From NCBI RefSeq assembly GCF_014697545.1, contig NZ_JACJSA010000014.1, forward strand, positions 1 to 64,000: a stretch of 64,000 bases of DNA. The letters are read 5' to 3'. Below are positions 36,898 to 47,200 of the stretch, in pieces (position 1 is the stretch's first letter; every line of letters begins with the position of its first letter). The notes under the pieces were generated by a model. The model ran no database searches, was not told the origin of the DNA, and worked only from the letters and a program-made list of their open reading frames with translations. The position numbers were made by a program, and so were the translations under genes. Origin of the DNA: Oscillatoria sp. FACHB-1407 (lineage in GTDB: Bacteria; Cyanobacteriota; Cyanobacteriia; Elainellales; Elainellaceae).

Positions 36898-37001
36898 TTG
36901 TTCTTATAGCGTTCGACTGAGCTCACGCCGAAGTCTGCGATTTCAATCGCCAAGCATCAAAGATTTGTCAGGCAGTCAGCGGTATGGGACTTTGAAAAAC
37001 A

Positions 37002-37400
37002 TTATGAACTATTGCACAGATGCTGAATGAATCTTGGTTGGATCACTAACGCTTCCTCCAAAGCATCATTTGGTTGCTCAACATGTGGTAAGTGTCCACA
37101 ACAATCAATGAGTGTAAGTTGAGCATTGGGAAGCGGTTGAGACAAGCGTTTGCCCCATACCGATGATGTAAGCTGATCACTTTGTCCGTGAATTAATGAT
37201 GTTGGCATGGTGAGTTCAGACAGGCGATCGCCCAAGTCATCTGCATCTTGACCAATCGATTGAATCGTCTGGTATTTGGTATAACCATCATTGATTAACA
37301 TCTGCTGTGCGAATTGTTGATTGATTGCATGTTCAGTTACAAAATTGCGATCGTTATAAAATAGAGAGTGAACTGCTAAGACAGCATGAGCGTAGTGTAA
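37002..37400 (-). pseudogene. Alpha/beta-hydrolase C-terminal relic
   Basis: An open frame on the minus strand contains HYAHAVLAVHSLFYNDRNFV, then MPTSLIHGQSDQLTSSVWGK and LIDCCGHLPHVEQPNDALEE. These are the acid (GQSD) and histidine (GHLPH) parts of an alpha/beta-hydrolase. The first half with the GxSxG nucleophile is missing, so it cannot be active. It lies directly downstream of an AraC gene and its repeated half-sites, so its missing 5' part was perhaps the original target of that regulator. Confidence 0.65.
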
Positions 37401-37406
37401 GCTGGC

Positions 37407-37468
37407 TCTTGTAGAAAAGTCTTGTAGATTTATGCTCCCTCTTGTAAATTCTGGCGATTTTTTGTAGA
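37407..37468. promoter_or_regulatory. Four TCTTGTAGA-like direct repeats, probable AraC sites
   Basis: TCTTGTAGA at 37407 and 37420, TCTTGTAAA at 37440 and TTTTGTAGA at 37460 all point the same way. The last three are spaced 20 bases apart, two turns of the helix. AraC/XylS regulators typically bind direct half-sites about 21 bases apart. The array lies immediately after the AraC gene at 37473 (minus strand) and before the hydrolase relic. Confidence 0.5.
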
Positions 37469-37472
37469 CGAT

Positions 37473-38333
37473 TTAGAGGCGATCGCGGTATTGTCGCGGG
37501 GTCAGCATTGTGTGCTTACGAAACGTATGAGTGAAATGGCTCTGGTCATAAAAACCCAACTGCTGACCGACTTCAGCAATTGCAAGTTGTGGGTTCGATA
37601 GAAGCTTTCTAGCTTGTTCAATTCGGCATTTCATGACATATCGATGAGGAGGCATTCCGGTGGTTTGTTTGAACCGCTTGCCAAAATGATGCGGACTCAT
37701 ACTCGCAACCTTGGCTAAGTCAGCTAATTCTATTTCTTGTTCTAAATGGCTTTGAATGTAATCTATGACCCGCTGCAACTTAGCTTGCGGCAAATCTTGA
37801 GGAGTGTTGGGATTGCGAACGGTAATTGTGCAATGCTGACGTAACAAATGAACCGCTAACACATTTTGCAGCGATTCAACGTAGAGCTTGTTAAACAGAG
37901 TACCGCTATTCAATTCTGCGATAAATGCTAGCGCAAGTTGTTCTAGAAACGGGTCACGAGTTGCAAATCGATCGATTAACTCAATTTGCTGGGGTGGTTT
38001 TTCAAAACTCTCGATCGCCACTTGTTCAAGGTGTGAGGGCGGTAAATAAATTTCTAACAGCTCAACCTCTCTGTCCCAAAGCCACTCAGGAGCGTGCTGA
38101 GCAGGTACAAATGTAAGCCCACCCGGATAAGAGGGGCTTCTCATCCATTTACCACCCTCCAACCGCCGTTCTAAATGATCAGCATTAGCAATATGAAAGA
38201 TGATGCAATGGTCTGGTTGTCTAGAATAAACAACGCGATCGGGAGGTGGTGGACTCACATCTCGACAGACTCGAAAACTATTCCATGTCAGCTCTATCGG
38301 TTCATCAGTCAGTTGCTTTAAGGACGAAGGCAT
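37473..38333 (-). CDS. AraC-family transcriptional regulator
   Basis: A 286-residue regulator with an N-terminal sensing half (PPPPDRVVYSRQPDHCIIFH; FVPAQHAPEWLW; QIELIDRFATRDPFLEQLAL) and a complete double helix-turn-helix (LADLAKVASMSPHHFGKRFK; IAEVGQQLGFYDQSHFTHTF), ending MLTPRQYRDRL. It is a more distant member of the subfamily seen at 7571, 8528 and 22553. The repeated half-sites directly downstream suggest it regulates genes to its left. Confidence 0.92.
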   Translation of the reverse strand: MPSSLKQLTDEPIELTWNSFRVCRDVSPPPPDRVVYSRQPDHCIIFHIANADHLERRLEGGKWMRSPSYPGGLTFVPAQHAPEWLWDREVELLEIYLPPSHLEQVAIESFEKPPQQIELIDRFATRDPFLEQLALAFIAELNSGTLFNKLYVESLQNVLAVHLLRQHCTITVRNPNTPQDLPQAKLQRVIDYIQSHLEQEIELADLAKVASMSPHHFGKRFKQTTGMPPHRYVMKCRIEQARKLLSNPQLAIAEVGQQLGFYDQSHFTHTFRKHTMLTPRQYRDRL

Positions 38334-38623
38334 ATGTTGCTCTTAAAACTTGATTGTGGAGTTAGTCATTACGTTGGCGATGATTAGACGATTTGGATGT
38401 TGTGAATACATTACTTCAAGGGATACTTAACTTTTGCGCCGCAGTCTATCACATTCTTGTCGCCTAGAAATTCATATGATCTACTCAGTATTAAATGTCA
38501 AACCCCTACGGCTCTTGATGGGTTAATCACAAATGACAAGTTTTGTTGGATTCGTCCGCAGAAGAAGGTTGATGACAAGGTGCGCTTTACGCTTGTTCCC
38601 CTGTTCAACTTTCGGGAACCACT

Positions 38624-39655
38624 TCATACATCTAAAATCTGCTTGATTCTATCTTTGGTTTCACAAGCTGCTTTTCTAAGTTCCTCGTGGCTTGATCTTT
38701 GTAATCGCTCTAAACCATTGTCAATCTCTTGATCACCTGGATAAATCACGTGAGCAAGGTTCTTGACAGCAAGAAGTTGGTGCTTAGGCGTTCCTTCATA
38801 TAATTCACGCAACACATAATTGCGATAAATACTTAAGTAATGATTGCTGAACTCAAGAGCACACTGACACAGCGATCGCAACTTCTGCCGCTCGGCTTCT
38901 CCATCTGGGATGAGATAGTACCAACGATTTCGACACTGTTCATACATCTGCTCAACTAGAGGTGTCCATTGATCATTGATGTGCGTCTTATATAGTTGAA
39001 CGGCTTCTCTCTTGCTATCGACATACTGCTGAGTTTGGTAAGCCACTAGTGCTGTTGCGATCCATCCCACAGTTGCAATCAACCATTTACTACTTGGACG
39101 CTCAATGCCATCAGCACAAGGAATTGTCTGGCGATCGTACCCATAAAACTCTGCTTGAATGTCTGGGTAATTCAGAGGGAAAACTAAAACTTCTGTTGCG
39201 CGTGTAACCATTAGGGATGCTTGAGGTGCTCTCATTGCCCACCTCACCCAGTCATCGGAGGCAAAGGTTGGGATTTGGTCACGAATATCCTCACCGTAAA
39301 GAAATTGAGTGGAATTTTTGAAATTTAAGGCAATCCCTGCATTTTCAGCTTGATGAAGATCAAGTTCGGCACCAGGTTTGATTTCCAGAAGCACAGGGCT
39401 GATTTGGGCACACGATTGACTGAGACTTACGGCTGTTATGGCTTCTACTGGGCTACTAAATCTCTCTTTGAAGATGACATACATATCGAGGTCACTATTC
39501 GTAACCGTGCTTCGGTTCCCAAAACTACCCTCTAGATAATAGCCCCGAATTCGGCCTAAAAAAACTTTTTCAAATACACCAATCACGCCCTGAAGAATCT
39601 GATTGATTTTGGGATGCTCAGTGATATAGGCAAGCGTATATAGTTCAGTACTCAT
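38624..39655 (-). CDS. Nucleotidyltransferase-domain protein
   Basis: A 343-residue protein with a DNA polymerase beta-like nucleotidyltransferase core near the N-terminus: YYLEGSFGNRSTVTNSDLDM, giving the GS-x-DxD pattern, and a possible third acid in KPGAELDLH. The C-terminal 200 residues are helical, with no clear motif, and recall aminoglycoside adenylyltransferase-like or GlnE-like helical domains. ATG 39655 is chosen; the frame runs to 39763. It may adenylylate a small molecule or protein. It stands alone, convergent with nothing, between AraC and SDR relics. Confidence 0.75.
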   Translation of the reverse strand: MSTELYTLAYITEHPKINQILQGVIGVFEKVFLGRIRGYYLEGSFGNRSTVTNSDLDMYVIFKERFSSPVEAITAVSLSQSCAQISPVLLEIKPGAELDLHQAENAGIALNFKNSTQFLYGEDIRDQIPTFASDDWVRWAMRAPQASLMVTRATEVLVFPLNYPDIQAEFYGYDRQTIPCADGIERPSSKWLIATVGWIATALVAYQTQQYVDSKREAVQLYKTHINDQWTPLVEQMYEQCRNRWYYLIPDGEAERQKLRSLCQCALEFSNHYLSIYRNYVLRELYEGTPKHQLLAVKNLAHVIYPGDQEIDNGLERLQRSSHEELRKAACETKDRIKQILDV

Positions 39656-39897
39656 GAGATGTCCATTCTTGATGACTCTGCCAATCCTAACTGAACTGTC
39701 ATTACCCCACCAACTATCTCGATCTGCGTCTATACAGTAACTTTCTATTTGTCGTGTAGACACATTGGTGTCGTTTAAGGAGTAAAACTAAACCTGGCTT
39801 ACTTTTCAGCCTATAGTCAGCGTGGCAATTCTGATAATTTAAACGTTAAGTTTCTGAGTGAACTTTCTCTGCAATTTTGTAATAGGGAGGATTTTGC

Positions 39898-40467
39898 TCA
39901 ATGGCATGAATTTGTCTTGATGTCCTTTAATTTGGCACTGTACAACCGTTTCGACAAACTTTTGGTGAGATTTAAGACTGCACATTTTGCCGCTGTGTAG
40001 TCAGGCATCATGGCAAACGGTTGTAATAATTGAGCACTCGCAATATTGATGATGCGTCCCCATCCCAGCGTTTCCATGTGAGGTTTCAACGCATTGATCA
40101 GACGGACAATCACCAGCACAACACCGTCATACATCTGCGCCCAGTTCTGATCATTGACATCATCCCAGGTTTCGTAATAGCCAATCAGCCCAGCATTGTT
40201 GATCAGAATATCCACTCCACCAAACGCATCACGGGCATCCTTCGCAACCTGTTGAGCGGTAGTGACTGAGCCGAGATCCCCAATGACCACAGCGGCTTTA
40301 CCTCCCTCTTCTCGAATATCTGCGGCAACGGCTTCAGACCGATGGCGATCGCGGTCATGCACAATCACATAAGCACCTTCGCGGGCAAGGGTTTTAGCAA
40401 TCTCAGCTCCCGTTCCTGTACTGGAACCTGTGACTAACGCTCGTTTGTCTTTGAGTTGTAAATCCAT
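39898..40467 (-). pseudogene. SDR, C-terminally truncated
   Basis: 189 codons: LKDKRALVTGSSTGTGAEIA (cofactor site), ILINNAG, INIASAQ (Ser region), DYTAAKCAVLNLTKSLSKRL (catalytic Tyr and Lys). The frame then diverges into YSAKLKDIKTNSCH and stops, about 60 residues short of a full SDR. The substrate-binding and C-terminal strand regions are missing, so it is probably inactive. A C-terminal SDR fragment lies just upstream in the same direction; the two are not parts of one gene in this order. Confidence 0.7.
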
Positions 40468-40493
40468 TGAATTTTTCCGGTAATCGCTGTTGA

Positions 40494-40862
40494 TTAATGA
40501 GTAGCTGCCGTCGTTCCTGCGCCATACACCTCGCCACCATCAGCAAGCAGAGTAAAACCTGTCATGAATAGGGCAAGGTCGCCAGCGGCAAACGTCATCA
40601 CACAAGCAATATCATCGGGTTCAGCTAAACGTTTTGCAGGGAACGTAGCTGTAAATCGGTCGCCAATGGAACCCCCTGTTTGAGCATCAACCCGTTCCAT
40701 TACAGACAGCATTCCGGGCGATCGCGTCAATCCTGGAACCACGGCTAAAACGCGAATATTATGTTGAGCAAACTCGATAGCTAACGCGGCGATTATGTGC
40801 CAGGGGAATAAAAATAGTAACCCCTTTTTTTGCAGAATTTTACGCTTGTGGTGCCGCGCCAC
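40494..40862 (-). pseudogene. SDR C-terminal fragment
   Basis: The last 100 residues of an SDR are present: ALAIEFAQHNIRVLAVVPGL, RLAEPDDIACVMTFAAGDLA, FMTGFTLLADGGEVYG. The first 22 codons (MARHHKRKILQKKGLLFLFP) are not SDR-like. The cofactor site and catalytic Tyr/Lys are absent. This is a second SDR relic next to the one at 39898, so at least two SDR genes have decayed here. Confidence 0.7.
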
Positions 40863-41214
40863 GAAGTTGAAAGATACACCATTCTCTATGAACGTACAAC
40901 AACTCAGAACGGACGGACAGCGTTACCGCCTTGCATATTCCAGACACGCAGCGTACTATCGATCCATCACAATGGCTACTGGCAAGCCATAGGACACAAC
41001 TGGCTTGCCAAATCTATTTCCCAGGGTTACGAAGATATTCTGTAAGACATTTGAAACCTGAGCCAAAGCTTCTTGGAGTCCGTCAGTAGGGGAGGATTAG
41101 CTTCGGAGGAATTAAATCGTTGTCTCATTGGTTGACTGAATTTCTTATTCTCATCCCCCATGCAGTTCATGTCATTAACAGCATGACTCACGACTTTCAT
41201 GTGAACAGAGTTTT
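40863..41214. other. Intergenic region upstream of the fusion kinase
   Basis: No supported gene. An open frame at 40830-41045 (+), ending GYWQAIGHNWLAKSISQGYE, has protein-like composition but no family I recognise and overlaps the SDR relic. The last 170 bases before 41215 should hold the promoter of the kinase operon; no clear box was identified. Confidence 0.3.
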
Positions 41215-44200
41215 ATGATTGTCTTATCTGGAATTACGATCCAAAGCAAGATCTATGAGAGCTCGGCATCTTTGGTATATCGGGGATTTAAGGAGGAAGA
41301 TGGTCAGGCGATCGTCATTAAACTGCTCAAGCAAGATTATCCTTCTCCTCAAGAATTAACGCGCTACAGGCAAGAATATGCCATTACCCGGTTTCTAGAT
41401 GTAGAAGGCGTAATCAGAGCTTATAGTCAGCAGGACTATCAACGTACACTTGCTATTCTTCTGGAAGATTTTGGGGGGGAGTCCCTAGAGTATTGGATAC
41501 GGCAACGCCCAGAAGCTTTCTGCCCCATGCCTGTCTCTAATTTTCTTCCTCTTGCCATTAATCTCAGCAGCATTTTAGGCAAAATTCATGCGGCGGGTGT
41601 GATTCACAAGGATATTAATCCTGGCAACATCGTTCTCAATCCAAATACTGGCGTTGTTAAAATCATTGACTTTGGAATTGCAACTCAATTCAACCGCACC
41701 AATCCTACGTTCAAAAGCCCGCATGTATTGGAAGGTACCCTCGCTTATCTCTCTCCAGAGCAGACCGGGCGGATGAACCGTTCAATTGATTACCGTACCG
41801 ATTTTTACTCGCTTGGAGCGACGTTTTACGAATTACTCACCGGACAAGTGCCGTTTCCAACAACAGATATTCTTGAACTTGTCCATTGTCATCTTGCCAA
41901 GCAACCGATTCCGCTACATGAATTTGAGACTGTAGGGCGTGGGGTGTCGAGAATGGGGGATGAGTCATCATTTGTAGTGAATGCAATTCCCAAGGCAGTT
42001 TCGGATATTGTGATGAAGTTGATGGCAAAGAATGCAGAGGATCGCTATCAAAGTGCTTGGGGAATTAAAGCAGATTTAGAACGTTGTCTGTGTCAACTTG
42101 AAGCAACAGGATGGATTGATGATATTCAACCAGGTCTACAGGATGTTTCCGAGCAGTTTCACATTCCCCAAAAGCTGTATGGGCGTGAAGTGGAGATAGC
42201 AGCATTATTAGCAGCGTTTGACAGAGTAGCAGAGCAGGAGAGTGCAGGAGTAGAGGAGTATGGGAGTAGAGGAGTAGAGGAGCAATCTAACATTCCCCTC
42301 TACCCTTCCACCCCTCTACCTCTCCAACCTACCCATAGCAAGTTAACCCTGGTCTCTGGCTATTCTGGTGTCGGCAAGTCAGCGTTAGTACAAGAACTTT
42401 ATAGACCGATTACAGCAAGGCGTGGGTATTTTACCTCTGGTAAATTTGATCAGTTGCAGCGTAACATTCCCTACAGTGCCATTGTGGATGCCTTACGAAA
42501 ACTGGTGCAGCAACTGTTGAGTGAACCGGATCAGCAAGTACAACGGTGGCGATCGCACCTCCTCAATGCGCTGGAAAGTAACGGGCAACTCATCATTGAT
42601 GTCATCCCTGAAGTAGAGCTGATTATTGGTGAGCAACCCCCTATACCAGAAGTTGGGGCAGCAGAAGCTCAGAATCGTTTCAATCGAATCTTTCAGCAAT
42701 TTATTCGGGTGTTTTGTTCCCAGGATCATCCACTGGTCATCTTTCTGGATGATTTGCAGTGGATTGACTCTGCTACGCTGAAGTTAATTGAGCTGATGCT
42801 GCTCGATGAGCAAACTCAAGCCCTGTTTCTAATTGGAGCTTATCGTGACAATGAAGTTACTGCTATCCATCCACTAGCATTGTCATTGGAAAACTTACGA
42901 AAGCAAGGGGTCGTACCTCATAATATCGTTCTATCCCCCCTAACGCTGGAACCACTGAATCAATTAATTGCTGAGACACTACATCAAACTGTTGACACGG
43001 TTGCTTCTTTAGCCGAGTTAGTGTTGCATAAAACCGAGGGCAATCCCTTCTTTGTGGGTGAATTTTTGCGATCGCTATACAGTGAAAATCTCTTAAACTT
43101 TGATCTTGAACAGCGAAACTGGCAGTGGAACATTGCTCAAATTGAAGCTCAGAACATCACCGATAATGTAGTGGAGTTGCTGCTGTTCAAATTAAAGAAA
43201 CTATCAGAAGACACTCAGCAGCTACTTCAATTAGCCGCCTGCATTGGAGCTGAGTTTGATTTAGAGACATTGGCGATCGTATCGAATCAATCGCCTCAAA
43301 CAATTTTCCAGAACTTATTCCCAGCAGTACAAACCGGACTCATTCAGCCTCTCTCTGAATTAGATGAGAACTTGTTAGTTCAAGAGTATAAGTTTTTACA
43401 CGATCGCGTTCAGCAAGCTGCTTATGCTCTCATTGATGAGTCGCAGAAACAAGGGGTACATCTGCAAATCGGTCGCGATTTACTCGAAAGGACGTTGCCA
43501 GAACAACTAGCAGAGCGGTTGTTTGAAATCGTTGACCATCTGAATTGTGGAACCGAATTAATTACGGATCAATCTGAACGGAGTAAGCTTGCCGAACTGA
43601 ATTGGCAAGCTGGTCAGAAAGCGATGGCAGCGATGGCTCATGAAGCTGCTTTTAAGTATTTCAATACAGGGCTTAAACTCCTTGATGTAGAGAGTTGGCA
43701 GCGTGAGTATAACCTGACGTTAGCGTTGTATTCAGAGGCAGCGGAGGCAGCATACCTCAGTGGTCACTATGACGAAATGGAGCAGCTCGTAGACGTAGTA
43801 CTCAGCCATGCAAAGACAGTGCTTGACACCGTGAAAGCTTACGATAGCAGAATTCAATCATGGCTATCTAGGGGAGACCCGAAAGAAGCCCTGAAAGCTG
43901 GCTTGAAAGTGCTGCAACGCTTGGGAATTCATTTAATGGAATCTCCCAGTCAGTTAGATGTTCAAGCTGGATTAGAAGAAACCGCTTCACGGTTGGCTGG
44001 ACGGGAAATCGAAGATTTGATTGATCTGCCAGAGATGACTGAACCTCTACCACTGGCAGCAATTTACACATTAGTCAGCACCGTGGGTTCAGCTTTTAAT
44101 GTGAAACCCGCTTTGATGGTGCTGATTGTTTGCAAGATGGTCGATCTATCGATTGCCCATGGAAACGCGATCTGGTCAGTTCTGGGTTATGCTGCCTATG

Positions 44201-47200
44201 GCATGATGCTCTGTGGCGTTGTCCAAGACCTTGAGCTGGGTTATCGATTTGGCCAACTATCCCTCAATTTAGCGAAGCGATTGAATAACAAGAGAGGGAA
44301 CTGCAAAGCATTACTGATGGTGAATTTCCATATCATTCACTGGAAAGCTCACCTTAAAGAGACATTCCCTAGTCTAGTGGAAGCTTATCAAAGCGGGATA
44401 GAAAGTGGAGAGTTTGAATTTGCAAGTTATTGTGCATTTAGCCTCTGTTATTGCCCCTTTTTTGCAGGACAAGAACTAACCGAACTGGAGCAACAAACCG
44501 CGATTTATCGGAAAGCCACTGCTCAAATTAGACGAGAGACTGCTGCTACCTGGCTCGCTATGTTGCAGCAAACGATCCTGAACCTGCAAGGGCAATCTGA
44601 AAACCCAAGTCACTTAGTGGGGTGTCTCTATGACGAAGAGCAAGCAATAGCACAGGCGATCGCTGCCAAGGATGGAACGAGTCTTCACTACTTTTATTTG
44701 AATAAACTAATTCTATGCTACCTGTTTGGGGAATATGAGCAGGCGGCACAAACGGCTATTTTGTCAGAGCAATATTTAAGTGCAGCCACAGCATTAGTTT
44801 CTGTACCTCCATTTCATTTCTATGACTCCCTAATATTTTTGAGCTTATGGGCAAATGCTTCCGATGCTGAGAAGGAAAATTGGCTGAATCGCGTTAATGC
44901 CAATCAGGAGAAGATGCAGACATGGGCACACCACGCCCCCATGAATTTTTTGCATAAATTTCAGTTAGTTGAGGCAGAGAAAGCGCGAGTTTTGGGTCAG
45001 TTTTTTGAGGCAGAGGAGCTTTATGAACAAGCCATCCAAGGGGCTAAGGAAAATGAGTATCTTCAAGAAGAAGCATTAGCCTATGAGTTGGCTGCCAAAC
45101 ATTACTTGGCTCGTGGTCGAGAAAAGTTTGCTCAACTCTACATGAAGGAAGCCCACTACTGCTATGAGCGGTGGGGCGCAACTGCAAAAGTCAATGATTT
45201 AGAAACTCGCTATCCACAGTTTTTTCCTCAATCGCTGAATGTGGCTCCTATACCAGTTCGTACCACTACTGGAACGATGTCTAACACCTCACAGGTCGCT
45301 TTCGATTTAGAAACCGTGATACGAGCATTCCAAGCCATCTCTCGTGAAATTGAACTGGAGCAGTTGCTCCGTTCGTTGATGCAGATCTTGATTGAGAATG
45401 CTGGCGCACAAACTGGATTCCTGATTCTTGAAGAATCAGGAGAATGGACAATCGAAGCGACTTGTGAACTCGTTGATGGTGAGCAAGGTTGCACTACACA
45501 AGTACTGCAATCAGTTCCAATCGCAAATCGCTTACCTGAATCAATTGTTCATTATGTGATTCGCACGCATGAATCTGTCATCTTAAATGATGCAACTCGT
45601 GAAGGTAATTTCATTAATGAGCCCTATATTCAGCAGAACCAGACTCAATCCCTTCTTTGTTTGCCACTGTTGAATCAAAATAAGCTTGTTGGCGTGCTGT
45701 ATCTAGAAAATCAATCAGTAACTGGGGTATTCACAGCAGAGCGATCGCAACTCTTGAATTTGCTCTCGACTCAAGCGGCGATTGCGATCGAGAATGCCAA
45801 ACTATACTCAGAGCAGCACGCTAGCAAAAGTCGAATGACTCAATTTTTAGAAGCAATTCCAATTGGAGTTGCAGTTGTGGATGCGGTGGGTCGCCCTTAC
45901 TACTTCAATCAACAGGCCACTCAGCTGATCGGCAAAGGGGTTATTTCTTCTGTAACAATGGATCAACTGACAGAGACATATCAAGCCTATATAGCTGGAA
46001 CGAATCAAAAATATCCTACTGAACAACTCAATTTATATCGGGCATTGAGAGGTGAACGCACAAGAACAGATGATTTAGAAATTCACCGAGACAACACCAT
46101 CATTCGACTCGAGATTTGGGGCACTCCTGTTTTTGATGAACAGGGCAATGTCGTTTATGGAATCGTTGCCTTTCAAGACATTACTGAGCGTAAACAAGCA
46201 GAAAAGCTGTTGGCTGACTACAACCGCACCTTAGAGCAACAGGTCGCAGAACGGACAGCCGCTTTAGTGAAAAGCGAAGCTGAACTACGCCAGGTCTACG
46301 ATGAGCTTCGCTTACGAGAAGAAGAATTACGAGTGATTACAGACGCTCTACCCGTTTGCATCACCTATGTCGATGCCAACCAGCGTTATCGATTTGCCAA
46401 CCGTACCTATGAGGAATGGTTTCACCGTAGTCCAGGTGAGATTCTGGGTAAGCATGTTCGCGAAAATTTGGGTGAGGCGTCTTATCAAGTGGTTCAACCC
46501 TACATCGATCAAGCACTGGCAGGGCAAATCACAACCTATGAGGCAGAAATTCCGTGTGTGTTTGGCAAGAAATATATCAGTAACTCCCTTATCCCTGATA
46601 TCGATTCTAATGGTCAAGTGAAAGGATACTATGGTTTGATTGCCGATATTAGCGATCGCAAACGTGCTGAGGATTCCTCAATTTTGGAAGAGCGCAACCG
46701 TATGGCACGAGAAATTCATGATACATTGGCACAGTCCTTTACTGGCATTCTGCTGCAAGTAGGAGCGGCGACACAGCTGCTGTCTAATGATTCGGAGACA
46801 GACTTAGCACATTTGGAAATACTGGAAATCATTGATGAGCTAGCCCGCACTGGGCTAGCTGAAGCGCGTCGCTCCGTGGCGGCTCTCCGTCCTCAGCTGT
46901 TGGAAGAAGGTAATTTACAGGATGCTATGGAACGTCTTGTTAATCAAATGCGAGTAACTGCTAATACTACTCTGATTTATCAAGCCCAGGGTGAGGCCTT
47001 TCCTCTGCCAGCTGAAGTAGAAAATCATCTACTCCGAATTGGACAGGAAGCATTAACCAATGCCATGAGATATGCAAATGCAAGCGAGATCTTAGTTGAG
47101 TTGATGTACAACAGCACCCAGTGCCTTTTACGGATCAAAGATGATGGACAAGGCTTTGGGGTTGGTAGTATCTCATCAGGTAGTGGTTTTGGTTTGCTAG

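Noticed and set aside
36564-36953. An N-terminal extension of the 35628 hydrolase
   Set aside because: The open frame continues to 36953, but it crosses palindromic repeats and has no homology; the hydrolase fold is complete from 36563 or 36530.
38457-38732. A 91-codon plus-strand frame opposite the nucleotidyltransferase gene
   Set aside because: Its second half is antisense to the well-supported gene and it has no domain.
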